Shown in pieces: positions 7,892 to 18,936 of a stretch of DNA of 64,000 nt. Each line of letters starts with the position of its first letter. Position 1 is the first letter of the stretch. The stretch comes from Xenorhabdus vietnamensis (GTDB lineage: Bacteria > Pseudomonadota > Gammaproteobacteria > Enterobacterales > Enterobacteriaceae): positions 1 through 64,000 of the forward strand of contig NZ_MUBJ01000013.1 in the NCBI RefSeq assembly GCF_002127535.1. Reading direction: 5' to 3'. The notes below the pieces were generated by a model that saw only the letters and a list, made by a program, of their open reading frames with translations, was not told the DNA's origin and ran no database searches. A program made the position numbers and the translations under genes.

Positions 7892-8902
7892 GTGATGATT
7901 GAAGCTGACCGCCTGGTTTCAGCGGAAGTTCTGCAAGATGATGAAGCCGTTGATCGTGCTATTCGACCGAAATTTCTGTCTGAATATGTTGGTCAACCTC
8001 ATGTTTGTGAGCAGATGGAAATCTTTATCCAGGCGGCACGCCAACGTGGTGATGCATTGGATCACTTGTTGATTTTTGGTCCTCCCGGATTGGGTAAAAC
8101 CACGCTGGCAAATATTGTTGCAAATGAAATGGGAGTTAATCTCCGAACAACATCGGGACCAGTGTTGGAAAAAGCGGGAGATCTCGCGGCCATGCTGACC
8201 AATCTGGAACCACATGATGTGCTGTTCATTGATGAAATCCACCGTTTATCGCCAGTTGTAGAAGAAATTCTCTATCCCGCAATGGAAGATTATCAGCTGG
8301 ATATCATGATTGGTGAAGGGCCCGCCGCCCGATCAATCAAGATTGATCTTCCGCCATTTACTTTAGTTGGTGCAACCACTCGCGCAGGTTCTTTAACTTC
8401 ACCATTACGTGATCGATTCGGTATCGTACAGCGTCTTGAATTTTATAATGTTGATGATTTGCAGAGTATCGTTTCCCGCAGCGCCCACTATATGGGGTTA
8501 GGTATTTCAGATGACGGTGCAAGGCAAATCGCGATGCGTTCCCGTGGTACTCCCCGTATTACTAATCGATTATTGCGTCGTGTACGTGATTTTGCTCAGG
8601 TGAAAGGCAATGGCTCAGTGGATAACAATATTGCATCCCAAGCACTTGATATGCTGAATGTGGATTCAGCCGGGTTTGATTATCTTGATCGTAAGTTGCT
8701 GGTGGTCATTATTGATAAATTTATGGGTGGTCCCGTTGGATTGGATAACTTGGCAGCGGCGATTGGTGAAGAACGAGAAACTATTGAAGATGTACTGGAA
8801 CCTTTCTTGATTCAACAAGGATTTATCCAACGAACGCCGCGAGGAAGAATCGCGACCAATCATGCTTATCAGCATTTTGGATTGATCAAGGAAAGCGTAT
8901 AA
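7892..8902 (+). CDS. ruvB: Holliday junction helicase motor RuvB
   Basis: 336 residues. AAA+ ATPase with Walker [10 protein letters not shown] (about 64-72), Walker B FIDEIHRL (about 112-119), sensor I region GATTRAG (about 160-166) and a C-terminal winged helix (QRTPRGR). Hexamers pump DNA through the RuvA-bound junction. Second gene of the SOS operon; the 8903-9060 interval after it holds no gene and ends in a strong terminator. Confidence 0.97.
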   Translation: MMIEADRLVSAEVLQDDEAVDRAIRPKFLSEYVGQPHVCEQMEIFIQAARQRGDALDHLLIFGPPGLGKTTLANIVANEMGVNLRTTSGPVLEKAGDLAAMLTNLEPHDVLFIDEIHRLSPVVEEILYPAMEDYQLDIMIGEGPAARSIKIDLPPFTLVGATTRAGSLTSPLRDRFGIVQRLEFYNVDDLQSIVSRSAHYMGLGISDDGARQIAMRSRGTPRITNRLLRRVRDFAQVKGNGSVDNNIASQALDMLNVDSAGFDYLDRKLLVVIIDKFMGGPVGLDNLAAAIGEERETIEDVLEPFLIQQGFIQRTPRGRIATNHAYQHFGLIKESV

Positions 8903-9067
8903 TAGCCATTCTGACATGCCAGCTCAGGTAATTACCAAGAGCTGGATGTATCTTTCTGGTCATGAATCCAATTTATTGATAATGAAGGATGTTCAGATAA
9001 TACCCAATGAAAGTCAGCCGATAAATATGTAGATCTATGAATGTACAAGCCAGTTATCCTTCCAATT

Positions 9068-9103
9068 AAAGGGTTACAATTAGTCAAATTGTAACCCTTT
9101 TTT
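9068..9103. terminator. Bidirectional terminator between ruvB and znuB
   Basis: A 13-bp perfect stem, AAAGGGTTACAAT (9068-9080) and ATTGTAACCCTTT (9088-9100), with a T run on the plus side and A bases on the other. It separates the converging ruvAB and znuCB transcripts. Confidence 0.9.
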
Positions 9104-9159
9104 GTCGTATTTGAGTTGTCGTTAAAAAACAGTAAATTGAAAAAAGAAGGGGGTAAATA

Positions 9160-9945
9160 TCAGTTTCTTGCCTTACACGTTAAACTCAATGCAAATAACA
9201 TTGCTGAACAAAGAACAACAGAAGGCCCTGCCGGAGTGTTATAGAACGCTGATAATGCTAATCCTCCCGTAACGGAGAGCATACCGAGAATAATTGCAAA
9301 ACATGCCATTTGTTCAGGTGTGCGGGAGAAACGACGAGCAGTTGCAGCAGGGATAATCAGCAGGGAAGTAATAATTAATGCACCAACGAATTTCATTGCC
9401 AGCCCAATGGTTAATGCTGTCATTAACATCAGGAGAATACGTAGGCGTTGAATTTTAATACCATCGACAAAAGCCAGATCCTGGCTCACTGTCATTGAGA
9501 GCAAAGCACGCCATTGCCATACCAGTAATCCAGCGACAATCACAACACTGATTGCAATCAACCAGAGATCTCCATCAGTTACAGACAGTAAATCGCCAAA
9601 TAAGTAAGCTATCATGTCGACTCTGATGTTGGTCATAAAACTAACGACGACTAAACCGAGCGATAGGGCACTGTGAGCCAAAATACCCAATAGTGTATCA
9701 ACTGCCAATTGTGGTCGTTTTTCCAGCCAAACTAAAATAATGGCCAGAATGAGTGTAATGGCAATAACTGCATAGAATGGATTCACGTTCAGTAATAAAC
9801 CGAACGCGACACCAAGCAATGATGCGTGTGCGAGAGTATCACCAAAATAGGACATTCTGCGCCAAACGACAAAAGAACCAAGAGGCCCAGCGGCAATGGT
9901 CAAAAAAATACCGGCTAACCAACCAGGAAGTAATACTTCAATCAT
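9160..9945 (-). CDS. znuB: Zinc ABC transporter permease ZnuB
   Basis: 261 residues, a multi-helix inner-membrane permease of the ABC-3 family. The typical motif [18 protein letters not shown] is at about residues 32-49. It forms the channel for Zn2+ delivered by periplasmic ZnuA and powered by ZnuC. The start overlaps the znuC stop by 4 nt, so the two are co-translated under the Zur box upstream of znuC. Confidence 0.96.
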   Translation of the reverse strand: MIEVLLPGWLAGIFLTIAAGPLGSFVVWRRMSYFGDTLAHASLLGVAFGLLLNVNPFYAVIAITLILAIILVWLEKRPQLAVDTLLGILAHSALSLGLVVVSFMTNIRVDMIAYLFGDLLSVTDGDLWLIAISVVIVAGLLVWQWRALLSMTVSQDLAFVDGIKIQRLRILLMLMTALTIGLAMKFVGALIITSLLIIPAATARRFSRTPEQMACFAIILGMLSVTGGLALSAFYNTPAGPSVVLCSAMLFALSLTCKARN

Positions 9946-10691
9946 CGACGTGATTCTCCACCATTTTTCAAAATAATTTTCCCTTTAAGATCATGATGAT
10001 GATTGTGATGATGGCGGTAAACTGACAATTGCTCTGCACCATGACGCCCAAACATTGCAATAAATTCTGGATGCATTGACACGACTTCTGGGGTTCCAGA
10101 GCAGCAAATATGCTGATTGAGGCACAAAACTTCATCTGTTTTTGCCATTACTAAATGGAGATCATGGGATACCATAAGCACAGCACAATTAAGTTCTGTT
10201 CTGATTTGATTGATTAAATCATAAAGTGCCAATTGGCCATTGACATCAACACCTTGCGTCGGTTCATCAAGAACCAAAAGTTGAGGTTGATTAAGTAAGG
10301 CTCTGGCAAGCAACACTCGCTGAGTTTCTCCGCCTGACAGTTTTTGCATGGGGTGTTCCAGCAAGTGAGCCGCTTTGACCTGATTCAATACTGGCATGAT
10401 ATCTGTTGATTTCACGTTGGGTCTTAGCATCATGAAGCGCTTGACAGTTACGGGCAGAGTAGGATCAAGATTAATTTTCTGCGGGACATAACCAATTCTT
10501 AGCGCGATTTTTTTTTCAATAATGCCCGCCGTTGGTTGGATTAAGCCAAGGACGACACGAACCAGAGTAGATTTCCCCGCTCCGTTCGGACCGATCAGGG
10601 TCAGAATTTTACCTTGTTTGAGATTGAATGAAATATTGTTTAGTACTTTACGGTGACTAAATTCAACCGTAATATTTTTTAGGGTGATCAT
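9942..10691 (-). CDS. znuC: Zinc ABC transporter ATPase ZnuC
   Basis: 249 residues from the start [11 protein letters not shown] (10689-10691). The frame stays open 19 codons further, but that extension runs into the Zur operator and lacks similarity to known starts. Walker [10 protein letters not shown], signature LSGGETQR and Walker [13 protein letters not shown] are present. The C-terminus has the His-rich HHHNHHHD stretch seen in ZnuC, a likely zinc-handling tail. It energises ZnuAB uptake at the inner membrane. Confidence 0.96.
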   Translation of the reverse strand: MITLKNITVEFSHRKVLNNISFNLKQGKILTLIGPNGAGKSTLVRVVLGLIQPTAGIIEKKIALRIGYVPQKINLDPTLPVTVKRFMMLRPNVKSTDIMPVLNQVKAAHLLEHPMQKLSGGETQRVLLARALLNQPQLLVLDEPTQGVDVNGQLALYDLINQIRTELNCAVLMVSHDLHLVMAKTDEVLCLNQHICCSGTPEVVSMHPEFIAMFGRHGAEQLSVYRHHHNHHHDLKGKIILKNGGESRR

Positions 10692-10727
10692 AGTTGTTGT
10701 ATTAAAAGAATCTTGCAGAATTAATGA

Positions 10728-10746
10728 GATGTTATAATATAACATC
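10728..10746. promoter_or_regulatory. Zur box between znuC and znuA
   Basis: GATGTTATAATATAACATC is a 19-bp palindrome, symmetric apart from its centre base, matching the enterobacterial Zur operator (ATGTTATAWTATAACAT type). It lies between the divergent znuCB and znuA starts, so zinc-loaded Zur would repress both. Confidence 0.9.
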
Positions 10747-10776
10747 ATTCGATTTTCTGCATGGAATATTCATATT

Positions 10777-11736
10777 ATGTTACATAACTCACAGAAATGC
10801 GCACATAAATTTTTTCGTAAAATTGCGATAGCTACTACATTAGCAGCAGGATTGAATAGTGCTGCGCAGGCAGATGTCGTTACATCTATTCGTCCATTGG
10901 GTTTTATTGCTGCTGCCATTGCTGATGGTGTAACAAATACTCAGGTGCTTCTGCCCAATGGCGCTTCTCCACATGATTATGCGTTACGGCCTCTGGATGT
11001 GCAGAAAATTAATAAGGCTGATTTGGTTGTCTGGGTTGGTCCGGATATGGAAACCTTTTTGGCAAAGCCGATAGCTAAAATTGAACAGAACAAACAATTG
11101 GCACTGGCTGAATTATCTACAATCAAGCCACTGTTGTTGAAGAATAGTGAGGATGGTAATGATTCCGTTAGTGAATCACATCAGCATGAACATGATACAG
11201 ATCATGAACATCACCATCATGGGGAATATAATATGCATATTTGGCTTTCTCCAGAGATTGTGAAGAAAGCCGCTCAGGCAATATATGATCAGCTTATTGA
11301 GCAATATCCCCAGAAAAAGGAACAATTAGAAGTAAACCTACGTAAATTCAATGGACAGCTTGCACAAACTGATAAGAATATTGCTAATGTTTTGAAGCCC
11401 ATAAGAGAACAGGGTTATTTTGTTTTTCATGATGCATATAGTTATTTTGAAAAACGCTACCAATTGGCTCCATTAGGTGTTTTCACGGTTAATCCTGAAA
11501 TACAACCCGGCGCCCAGAGATTACACTATATAAGAACACAATTGGTTGAGCAGAAAGCGAGATGTATTTTTGCTGAACCTCAATTCAGGCCAGCCGTTAT
11601 TCATGCCGTAGCAAAAGGCACTGATGTACGTATCGGAATACTTGACCCTTTAGGGGGTGACATCGTATTGGACAAAGACAGCTACATGAAATTTATAACT
11701 CAGTTGTCACAGCAATATGCGAGCTGCCTGAATTAG
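10777..11736 (+). CDS. znuA: Periplasmic zinc-binding protein ZnuA
   Basis: 319 residues. A signal peptide ends near AQA (residues about 28-31). The mature protein has the cluster A-I metal-binding fold with His in ASPHDYAL, the His-rich acidic loop (residues about 130-150, with HEHHHHGEYNMHIW) and the later FHDAYSYF. ZnuA captures periplasmic Zn2+ and passes it to ZnuB. It is divergent from znuCB and shares the Zur box. Confidence 0.96.
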   Translation: MLHNSQKCAHKFFRKIAIATTLAAGLNSAAQADVVTSIRPLGFIAAAIADGVTNTQVLLPNGASPHDYALRPLDVQKINKADLVVWVGPDMETFLAKPIAKIEQNKQLALAELSTIKPLLLKNSEDGNDSVSESHQHEHDTDHEHHHHGEYNMHIWLSPEIVKKAAQAIYDQLIEQYPQKKEQLEVNLRKFNGQLAQTDKNIANVLKPIREQGYFVFHDAYSYFEKRYQLAPLGVFTVNPEIQPGAQRLHYIRTQLVEQKARCIFAEPQFRPAVIHAVAKGTDVRIGILDPLGGDIVLDKDSYMKFITQLSQQYASCLN

Positions 11737-11756
11737 TACAATAAGGAATTTTATTA

Positions 11757-13085
11757 GTGCAGCAGATAGCTAAAACTATCGTTCTGGTATACAACAACCT
11801 GCCCAAACCACATAAGATCATGCTTGGATCCTTAACGATGGTCACTTTGGCTATCGCGATATGGCGGCCGGTTATTTACCATGAGCGAGAAGAACGGACA
11901 GGTAGTATTATTCTCAATACTTCCGATAGTATCCCAAATACAACATATGCAGATGCAACAGATGATGTAGCCGGGGATGATGATGAGCAACTTCCCAATG
12001 AAGGTATTGAGGATGAAGATAGCAGTTCTGATATAGTAGCGAATGCTCAGCATAATTATATTGTTTCTAATGGGGATAACCTGAGTTTTATTTTCGATCA
12101 GTTTGGTATTAGCCTCTCCAACGTTGATTTATTGACAGATGCAAATAGTGCATTGCGTGATTTAGGTATCGGCCAGTCGTTATCGTGGACTATTGACGAT
12201 AAAGGCAATTTAAAAACACTGAAGTGGGGGGTTTCACGTCGTGAAATTCGCACTTATACCCGTGAAGGGGATCATTTCCGAGAAGAACAAAAATTCCAGA
12301 AGGGAGAATGGAAAAACAATGTTATCACAGGTGCAGTCGATAGCAGTTTTAATGGTAGTGCCCTGATCGCTGGATTAACAGGCAGTGAAGCAAGGGAGGT
12401 AACAAAAGCGCTGCAATGGCAGATAGATTTCCGCAAATTGCGTAAAGGTGATCGCTTTTCTGTGCTGATATCCCGTGAAATGCTTGATGGAAAAAGTGAA
12501 CAGAGCCAGTTGTTAGGGGTCCGCTTACAGAGCGGAGGCACTGACTATTATGCCTTCCGTGCTAATGATGGTCGTTTTTATGATAGTAATGCTTCCGGTT
12601 TGGGACAGGGTTTCCTGCGTTCTCCGACAACTAAAAAATTCAAAGTATCCTCTTTTTTCAATCCACATCGGTTGAATCCTGTAACTGGCAGAGTTGCTGC
12701 GCACAGAGGAGTTGATTTTGCTATGCCTGTGGGAACTCCTGTTCTAGCGGTTGGTGATGGTGAAGTTATTGTATCCAAATTTGATGGTGCAGCAGGTAAT
12801 TTCATTGCCATCCGACATGGTCGTCAATATACCACTCGATACATGCACTTGCGGAAATTATTGGTAAAACCGGGCCAGAAAGTGAAACGGGGTGAACGCA
12901 TTGCGTTATCGGGGAATACAGGACGTTCAACAGGCCCACATTTGCACTTTGAATTTTGGGATAATCAGCGGCCGATTAACCCGACCGCTGTAAAATTACC
13001 GAGTTCTGGTGGGCTAAGTGGTAAAGAGCGTACAGAATATATAGCAATGATTAAGGAGATTAAACCTCAATTATTGCTAGATTAA
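11757..13085 (+). CDS. mepM: Murein DD-endopeptidase MepM
   Basis: 442 residues, GTG start behind AAGGAATT. One N-terminal membrane anchor (about 20-38), an acidic linker, a LysM/OapA-like region (YIVSNGDNLSFIF, about 100-112) and a C-terminal M23 metallopeptidase domain. Zinc ligands are visible in HRGVDFAM (HxxxD) and HLHFEFW (HxH). It cuts D-Ala-mDAP crosslinks to allow sacculus growth. It follows znuA, as in E. coli, and may share zinc-responsive readthrough because its product is a zinc enzyme. Confidence 0.95.
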   Translation: MQQIAKTIVLVYNNLPKPHKIMLGSLTMVTLAIAIWRPVIYHEREERTGSIILNTSDSIPNTTYADATDDVAGDDDEQLPNEGIEDEDSSSDIVANAQHNYIVSNGDNLSFIFDQFGISLSNVDLLTDANSALRDLGIGQSLSWTIDDKGNLKTLKWGVSRREIRTYTREGDHFREEQKFQKGEWKNNVITGAVDSSFNGSALIAGLTGSEAREVTKALQWQIDFRKLRKGDRFSVLISREMLDGKSEQSQLLGVRLQSGGTDYYAFRANDGRFYDSNASGLGQGFLRSPTTKKFKVSSFFNPHRLNPVTGRVAAHRGVDFAMPVGTPVLAVGDGEVIVSKFDGAAGNFIAIRHGRQYTTRYMHLRKLLVKPGQKVKRGERIALSGNTGRSTGPHLHFEFWDNQRPINPTAVKLPSSGGLSGKERTEYIAMIKEIKPQLLLD

Positions 13086-13135
13086 GTTATTGGCCAGATT
13101 ATAAGTGTTTCAGGTTCAGATTATTGACAGACACG

Positions 13136-13164
13136 AAAGCGGATGATTGCTATCATCCGCTTTT
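13136..13164 (+). terminator. Terminator after mepM
   Basis: AAAGCGGATGAT (13136-13147), a TGCT loop, ATCATCCGCTTT and T residues form a 12-bp stem with a T tail. Confidence 0.9.
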
Positions 13165-13227
13165 GTATTATTTTTTGTCGTAAACTTGTGCCTTGAACGC
13201 GAAAGTTGGAATCATCAGAGTTAGCTC

Positions 13228-14196
13228 ATGAATAAAGAAAAAGATATAGATAGTAAATTGGGATATGTCCCTCGGTTTCATCGATCTTATTTGCATCCTC
13301 GTTATTGGGGGCTTTGGGCTGGTGTAGGAGTATTGGCAGGATTGGCTTATATTCCAGTAAAATGGCGCGATCCATTGTTAGCTAAGATAGGTGCTTGGGC
13401 GGGTAAAAAAGCGAAAAGTGCTCGTCGCAGGGCGAAAATCAATTTAATTTACTGTTTTCCTGAGTTAACGGAACAACAGCGCGAAGGCTTGATTGATAGA
13501 ATGTTTGCTAGTGCGCCGCAGTCATTTGTTATGCTGGCAGAGCTTTGTCTAAAAGGTGCTGAAGAGACGTTGAAGCGTACTCAGTGGCACGGTGATGAAA
13601 TTTTACATACATTAAAGGCACAAGGGAGAAACGTCATCCTAATGGTTCCCCACGGATGGTCAATTGATATTCCTGCCATGCTTTTGTCAGCACGCGGTTA
13701 CAAAGTATCCGGTATGTTTAACCATCAGAGCAATCCTGTAGCAGATTATTTGTGGAATAAAGCTCGTCAATACTTTGGTGGACGTCTGCATTCTCGTGAT
13801 GCTGGAATTAAACCCTTTATTGCATCGGTACGTGAAGGTTTTTTGGGGTATTATTTGCCCGATCAGGACCATGGCGAAGAACATAGCGAATTTGTCGATT
13901 TTTTTGCCACGTACAAAGCAACGTTGCCAGCGGTAGGGCGTTTAATGAAAGTTTGCCGGGCCGCTGTTGTACCGTTATTTCCGGTTTATAATTGCCAAAC
14001 CCATCAGTTGGATATTTACATCCGCCCACCAATGGATGATATTGCAGGGCAGGATGATGCTTATATTGCACGTCGCATGAATGAGGAATTAGAAGAATTA
14101 GTTAAACCTAATCCTGAACAATATACCTGGATCTTAAAATTGCTCAAGACGCGAAAAGAAGGGGATATTGAGCCTTATAAAAGGAAAGATCTTTGA
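13228..14196 (+). CDS. lpxM: Lipid A late acyltransferase LpxM
   Basis: 322 residues of the LpxL/LpxM/LpxP family, starting MNKEKDIDSKLGYVPRFHRS. A membrane anchor (about 30-46) precedes the catalytic domain, with the HX4D motif in PHGWSIDIP (His at about 138). It adds the final secondary acyl chain (myristate in E. coli) to Kdo2-lipid A at the inner membrane. Position between mepM and pykA is conserved and favours lpxM over its paralogues. Confidence 0.92.
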   Translation: MNKEKDIDSKLGYVPRFHRSYLHPRYWGLWAGVGVLAGLAYIPVKWRDPLLAKIGAWAGKKAKSARRRAKINLIYCFPELTEQQREGLIDRMFASAPQSFVMLAELCLKGAEETLKRTQWHGDEILHTLKAQGRNVILMVPHGWSIDIPAMLLSARGYKVSGMFNHQSNPVADYLWNKARQYFGGRLHSRDAGIKPFIASVREGFLGYYLPDQDHGEEHSEFVDFFATYKATLPAVGRLMKVCRAAVVPLFPVYNCQTHQLDIYIRPPMDDIAGQDDAYIARRMNEELEELVKPNPEQYTWILKLLKTRKEGDIEPYKRKDL

Positions 14197-14414
14197 TTTG
14201 TGAAATAATTATCTTCAGTTTTGTCTAAATATAATAAATTCGGCGACCGTAGATTCAAGCTCGGTTTTTTAGATTAGACGTATAGGCAATTAATCCTTAT
14301 CCGATTTTCTTTAAAAAGATGTAAAATTAATTATGATAAGGAGCAGTAAACCGCCCCTTATCATTTATTTTTATAACTAGTTGATTGTTTGGCTGATTAT
14401 TATTCAGTTAGTTA

Positions 14415-15857
14415 TTATTCAACTTCAAGTATGCGGCAGGTATTGGTACTACCAATCGTTCTCATTTGGTCACCTTGGGTCACTAGCACTAAATCTCCGG
14501 TGGCGAGGTAGCCTTTATCACGCAGGCGGCTGACAGCTTCGCTTACCGCAGCAATCCCATCTGTGTGCAAACTGCAATAAACAGGAGTTACACCACGATA
14601 AAGTGCGGTACGGTTTAAGGTCGATTCATGGCGTGACATGGAGAAGATAGGCAAGCCAGAGCTAATTCGAGACATCATACGAGCGGTGCGGCCAGATTCG
14701 GTCATGGCAATAATTGCTTTGACGCCTTTCAAGTGGTTGGCTGCATACATGGTGGACATTGAAATCGCTTCTTCAATACTATCAAATGTAATATCCAAGC
14801 GATGTTTGGAGACATTGATGCCCGGCATCTTTTCCGCACCGAGACAGACTTGTGCCATAGCAGCAACGGTTTCTGCTGGGTATTGGCCTGCCGCAGTTTC
14901 GGCAGAAAGCATAACCGCATCAGTACCATCCAGTACCGCATTGGCAACATCCATGACCTCAGCACGCGTCGGCATCGGGTTGGTGATCATGGATTCCATC
15001 ATTTGTGTGGCAGTAATCACGACACGATTCAGTTGGCGAGCACGACGAATTAGTTTTTTTTGTACGCCAACCAATTCAGGATCGCCGATTTCAACACCAA
15101 GATCACCGCGAGCAACCATGACAACATCAGATGCCAGAATGATTTCGTCGATAATTTCGTCGCTACTGACGGCTTCTGCCCGTTCAACTTTTGCGACGAT
15201 TTGGGTTTCACAACCTGCATCTCGTGCGAGACGACGTGCGTAATTTAAATCTTCACCTGAACGAGGGAAAGAAACAGCCAGATAATCAACACCTATTTTG
15301 GCTGCTGTAATGATATCTTCCTTATCTTTTTCGGTCAGGGCTTCGGCTGATAACCCACCGCCCAGTTTATTGATGCCTTTATTGTTGGAAAGCGGGCCTC
15401 CAACGGTCACTTCTGTGAAGACTTGCATACCCTGAACGTTTAGGACTCTCAATTGAACGCGCCCATCATCCAATAATAGGATATCTCCAGCCTTTACATC
15501 AGATGGCAGACCTTTATAGTCAATGCCAACTTTTTCTTTATTTCCTTCTCCCTTACCCAGATTGGCATCCAGCAGGAATTTATCCCCAACATTCAGGAAA
15601 ATTTTTCCTTCCTTAAACGTGGATACGCGTATTTTTGGCCCTTGAAGATCACCAAGGATAGCAACGTGACAGCCTAAACGGGCAGCAATTTCGCGCACTT
15701 TATTTGCACGTTGGACATGATCTTCCGCAGTGCCGTGAGAGAAATTAAGGCGGACGACGTTGGCTCCCGCACTGATAACTTTTTCTAGATTGCTGTCACG
15801 ATCCGTAGCCGGGCCAAGTGTAGTGACGATTTTTGTTCTTCTGAGCCGTCTGGACAT
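14415..15857 (-). CDS. pykA: Pyruvate kinase II
   Basis: 480 residues. The first ligand region RLNFSHG (about 35-41), the catalytic [11 protein letters not shown] (about 247-257) and TATQMMESM (about 283-291) are intact. It converts phosphoenolpyruvate and ADP to pyruvate and ATP in the cytosol. The length and the neighbours lpxM and hexR match E. coli pykA, the AMP-activated isozyme, rather than pykF. Confidence 0.96.
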   Translation of the reverse strand: MSRRLRRTKIVTTLGPATDRDSNLEKVISAGANVVRLNFSHGTAEDHVQRANKVREIAARLGCHVAILGDLQGPKIRVSTFKEGKIFLNVGDKFLLDANLGKGEGNKEKVGIDYKGLPSDVKAGDILLLDDGRVQLRVLNVQGMQVFTEVTVGGPLSNNKGINKLGGGLSAEALTEKDKEDIITAAKIGVDYLAVSFPRSGEDLNYARRLARDAGCETQIVAKVERAEAVSSDEIIDEIILASDVVMVARGDLGVEIGDPELVGVQKKLIRRARQLNRVVITATQMMESMITNPMPTRAEVMDVANAVLDGTDAVMLSAETAAGQYPAETVAAMAQVCLGAEKMPGINVSKHRLDITFDSIEEAISMSTMYAANHLKGVKAIIAMTESGRTARMMSRISSGLPIFSMSRHESTLNRTALYRGVTPVYCSLHTDGIAAVSEAVSRLRDKGYLATGDLVLVTQGDQMRTIGSTNTCRILEVE

Positions 15858-16154
15858 GTATTACTCCGTTGACCTGTGAAGTATACCTTGCGTTTTTCAA
15901 GTTGCAGTTTTATTGGCCGCGTTCACTTACTCAGGTCATATATTATCTATGTTTCCAGAGAACTGTTCTTTTGCCGTTGTGCTGTAACTTGAAATCCACT
16001 GGTATATGGGTTTTCGATTACTTTAGAATAACCATTTATATTCTTGATTATTAACCCCGTACTGTAAATATGCAGATGGGGAAAAGTCTACATATGCTAT
16101 CAGTCTAAGGAATTGATAAATAGTGAATAAAAACACAGTCTATTTTCTGGTTTA
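15858..16154. other. Interval between hexR and pykA
   Basis: About 300 bp of AT-rich DNA holding the pykA promoter region. I could not identify a clear HexR box or any gene. Confidence 0.5.
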
Positions 16155-17003
16155 TTATTCTTGCTTATCAAACCGTGAATTACGCAATGCTTCTTTGACC
16201 CTCTTCAAGTTATCCCTGAATTTTGAGCCTCGGCGCAGTGTAAAACCGGTTGCCAATACATCAATGATGGTTAATTGAGCAATTCTTGAAACCATCGGCA
16301 TATAAATATCCGTGTCTTCAGGAACATCCAGCAAAATGGAAAGGGTTGCTTCCTGCGCTAATGGGGAGCCTGTTGAGGTAATGGCGATTACAGTTGCATC
16401 ATTCTCGCGGGCCAGTTTGGCAATTTCTACGAGATTTTTTGTTCTTCCTGTATGGGAGATTAGTACGACAACATCTCCTTCAGTACTATTAATGCAACTT
16501 ATTCGTTGCATCACAATATCATCAAAATAGGTAACTGGAATGTTAAAACGAAAAAATTTGTTCATGGCATCATGGGCCACAGCTGCTGACGCCCCCAAAC
16601 CGAAAAAAGAGAGCTTTCTAGCTTGTGTCAGAAGGTCTACAGCCCGGTTAATTGCTGCAATATTCAGATTACTTTTAACTGTTTCCAGATTTGCCATAAC
16701 TGATTCGAAAATTTTGTTTGTATAAGAGGTGACGCTGTCACTTTCTTCCACATTGCGGTTTACATAAGGTGTACCATTGGCGAGGCTCTGTGCCAGATGT
16801 AATTTAAAATCGGGAAAACCTTTGGTGTCGAGGCGTCGGCAAAAACGATTAACTGTCGGTTCACTCACATTCGCCATTTTAGCCAGGGTGGCAATACTTG
16901 AATGGATGGCAGTTTGTGGTGAAGCAAGAATGACCTGCGCAACCTTTTTCTCTGATTTACTCAAAACATCAAGACTATTTTGGAGCCGTTCCAGTGTGTT
17001 CAT
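16155..17003 (-). CDS. hexR: RpiR-family transcriptional regulator HexR
   Basis: 282 residues. An N-terminal RpiR helix-turn-helix (SEPTVNRFCRRL, about 47-58) is joined to a SIS sugar-phosphate-binding domain (FFGLGASAAVAHDA, about 133-146). HexR represses central carbon genes such as zwf and is released by 2-keto-3-deoxy-6-phosphogluconate. It is divergent from zwf, which carries a HexR-type palindrome, so the local circuit looks intact. No edd or eda gene is next to zwf here. Confidence 0.93.
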   Translation of the reverse strand: MNTLERLQNSLDVLSKSEKKVAQVILASPQTAIHSSIATLAKMANVSEPTVNRFCRRLDTKGFPDFKLHLAQSLANGTPYVNRNVEESDSVTSYTNKIFESVMANLETVKSNLNIAAINRAVDLLTQARKLSFFGLGASAAVAHDAMNKFFRFNIPVTYFDDIVMQRISCINSTEGDVVVLISHTGRTKNLVEIAKLARENDATVIAITSTGSPLAQEATLSILLDVPEDTDIYMPMVSRIAQLTIIDVLATGFTLRRGSKFRDNLKRVKEALRNSRFDKQE

Positions 17004-17419
17004 AAAACGCAGTTCAACCTCGGTTTTAACGATTTCATTAACAGAAGAAATCTATGTCATTTTCATGAAAATATACTACTTGTTATGGAAAGCTGGCAGT
17101 GGCAACAATCGGATAACTTGGGATTTTTCATAAAAACATGACAAGTGTCTAACTTTCAGTTTAGTAAGATTACTTCTTAATCGTTGTAAAATTTCAGTTT
17201 ATAGTCACCATTAAGTATAAATCCTGACTATATTATTAGCGAATATAACACTAGCATGAATGTGAAAATAGCGTATCGAGAGAGGAAGAGATTGTTTAAT
17301 AGCCAATGGTCAATGAATTCATATTGTCACCAGTATGGCAGCAATATGGAATACGAAAGAATACATGAATAATCGGTGTTTACTGCATATAACCAAAAGA
17401 GTACATTACTCACAGGTTC
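17004..17419. other. Divergent hexR/zwf regulatory interval
   Basis: About 410 bp, AT-rich, with no gene. It must contain the promoters of hexR (minus) and zwf (plus). Confidence 0.5.
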
Positions 17420-17434
17420 TGTAAAAAAATTACA
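17420..17434. promoter_or_regulatory. HexR box upstream of zwf
   Basis: TGTAAAAAAATTACA closely fits the known HexR operator TGTAATTWWATTACA and ends 26 bp before the zwf start codon. Confidence 0.8.
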
Positions 17435-17460
17435 ATATCCCGTAATTGAGGAGATGCAAC

Positions 17461-18936
17461 ATGGCGGTGACGTCGACAGCTCAGGCTTGTAATTTGGTAA
17501 TTTTTGGGGCGAAAGGAGACTTAGCACGCCGGAAATTAATGCCTTCCCTTTATCAGTTAGAGAAAGCGGGCTATATCCACCCTGATACCCGAATTATTGG
17601 TGTTGGTCGAGCAGACTGGGATAAAAAAGCTTATACCAAAGTCGTTGAAGAAGCGTTGGCTACATTTATGTCCGAGAAACTGGATTCAGAATTGTGGAAG
17701 ACGCTCAGTTCACGTCTGGAATTTTGTAATTTAGACGTAAATGAAACAGAACATTTTACTGAATTGGCAAAAATGCTTAACAAGAATAACTTGCCAGCGA
17801 TTTACTATTTTGCCATGCCGCCAAATACATTTGGTTCAGTGTGTCATGGATTGGGTGCTGCAGGACTGAATACGGAACCCAACCGTGTCGTGATGGAAAA
17901 GCCATTGGGAACGGATCTTGCTTCTTCCCGAGCGATTAATGATGAAGTCGCAAAATATTTCAATGAGAGCCAAATTTATCGCATTGACCATTATTTGGGT
18001 AAAGAAACAGTATTGAATTTGTTGGCTCTGCGTTTTGCCAACTCACTTTTCGTCAATAACTGGGATCATCGAACGATTGATCATGTGCAAATCACTGTTG
18101 CAGAAGAAGTGGGCATTGAAGGGCGTTGGGGCTATTTCGATCAGGCAGGGCAGATGCGTGACATGATTCAAAATCATCTTCTGCAAATCCTGACTATGAT
18201 TGCCATGTCACCACCGGCTGACTTGACCGCCGATCGCATTCGTGATGAGAAAGTGAAAGTGTTGCGATCATTGCGTCGAATTGATCACACCAATGTGCGG
18301 GAAAAAACCGTTCGCGGGCAATATACCGCCGGTTTTGTACATGGTAAGAAAGTCCCTGGTTATCTGGAAGAAGAAGGGGCGAATAAAGCCAGTAAAACGG
18401 AAAGTTTTGTATCAATTCGTGTTGATATTGATGACTGGCGTTGGTCTGGTGTGCCTTTCTACCTGAGAACAGGGAAACGTTTGCCAGCTAAATGTTCTGA
18501 AGTTGTTGTTTATTTCAAAGAACCTTCTCTGAATCTTTTTGCAGAATCTTACCAGAAATTACCTCAAAATAAATTGACGATCCGCTTACAGCCAGATGAA
18601 GGTATTGATATTGAAGTCTTGAATAAAGCGCCGGGGCTGGAACATAAACACCGCTTGCAAACGACCAAGCTGGATTTGAGTTTCTCTGAAACATTCAATC
18701 AGACGCACCTGGCTGATGCTTATGAAAGATTGCTGTTGGAGGCGATGCGAGGTATTCAGGCACTGTTTGTTCGCCGTGATGAAGTAGAAGAAGCATGGAA
18801 ATGGGTGGATTCCATTATGGAAGCATGGGCGGCGGATAATGAACCACCAAAGCCTTATCAGGCAGGCACTTGGGGGCCAGTTGCTTCTATAGCCATGATT
18901 ACCCGTGATGGGCGTTCGTGGAATGAATTTGGGTAG
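17461..18936 (+). CDS. zwf: Glucose-6-phosphate 1-dehydrogenase
   Basis: 491 residues from the ATG at 17461, preceded by GAGGAGA; five extra in-frame codons upstream are unlikely to be used. The NADP-binding GAKGDLARRKL (about 15-25) and active-site RIDHYLGKE (about 178-186) are intact. It oxidises glucose-6-phosphate to 6-phosphogluconolactone, the entry to the pentose phosphate pathway and a main NADPH source. Regulated by the adjacent HexR box. Confidence 0.97.
   Translation: MAVTSTAQACNLVIFGAKGDLARRKLMPSLYQLEKAGYIHPDTRIIGVGRADWDKKAYTKVVEEALATFMSEKLDSELWKTLSSRLEFCNLDVNETEHFTELAKMLNKNNLPAIYYFAMPPNTFGSVCHGLGAAGLNTEPNRVVMEKPLGTDLASSRAINDEVAKYFNESQIYRIDHYLGKETVLNLLALRFANSLFVNNWDHRTIDHVQITVAEEVGIEGRWGYFDQAGQMRDMIQNHLLQILTMIAMSPPADLTADRIRDEKVKVLRSLRRIDHTNVREKTVRGQYTAGFVHGKKVPGYLEEEGANKASKTESFVSIRVDIDDWRWSGVPFYLRTGKRLPAKCSEVVVYFKEPSLNLFAESYQKLPQNKLTIRLQPDEGIDIEVLNKAPGLEHKHRLQTTKLDLSFSETFNQTHLADAYERLLLEAMRGIQALFVRRDEVEEAWKWVDSIMEAWAADNEPPKPYQAGTWGPVASIAMITRDGRSWNEFG

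Noticed and set aside
10692..10748. Longer N-terminus for ZnuC
   Set aside because: The extension overlaps the Zur operator and has no family similarity; MITLKN is the usual start.
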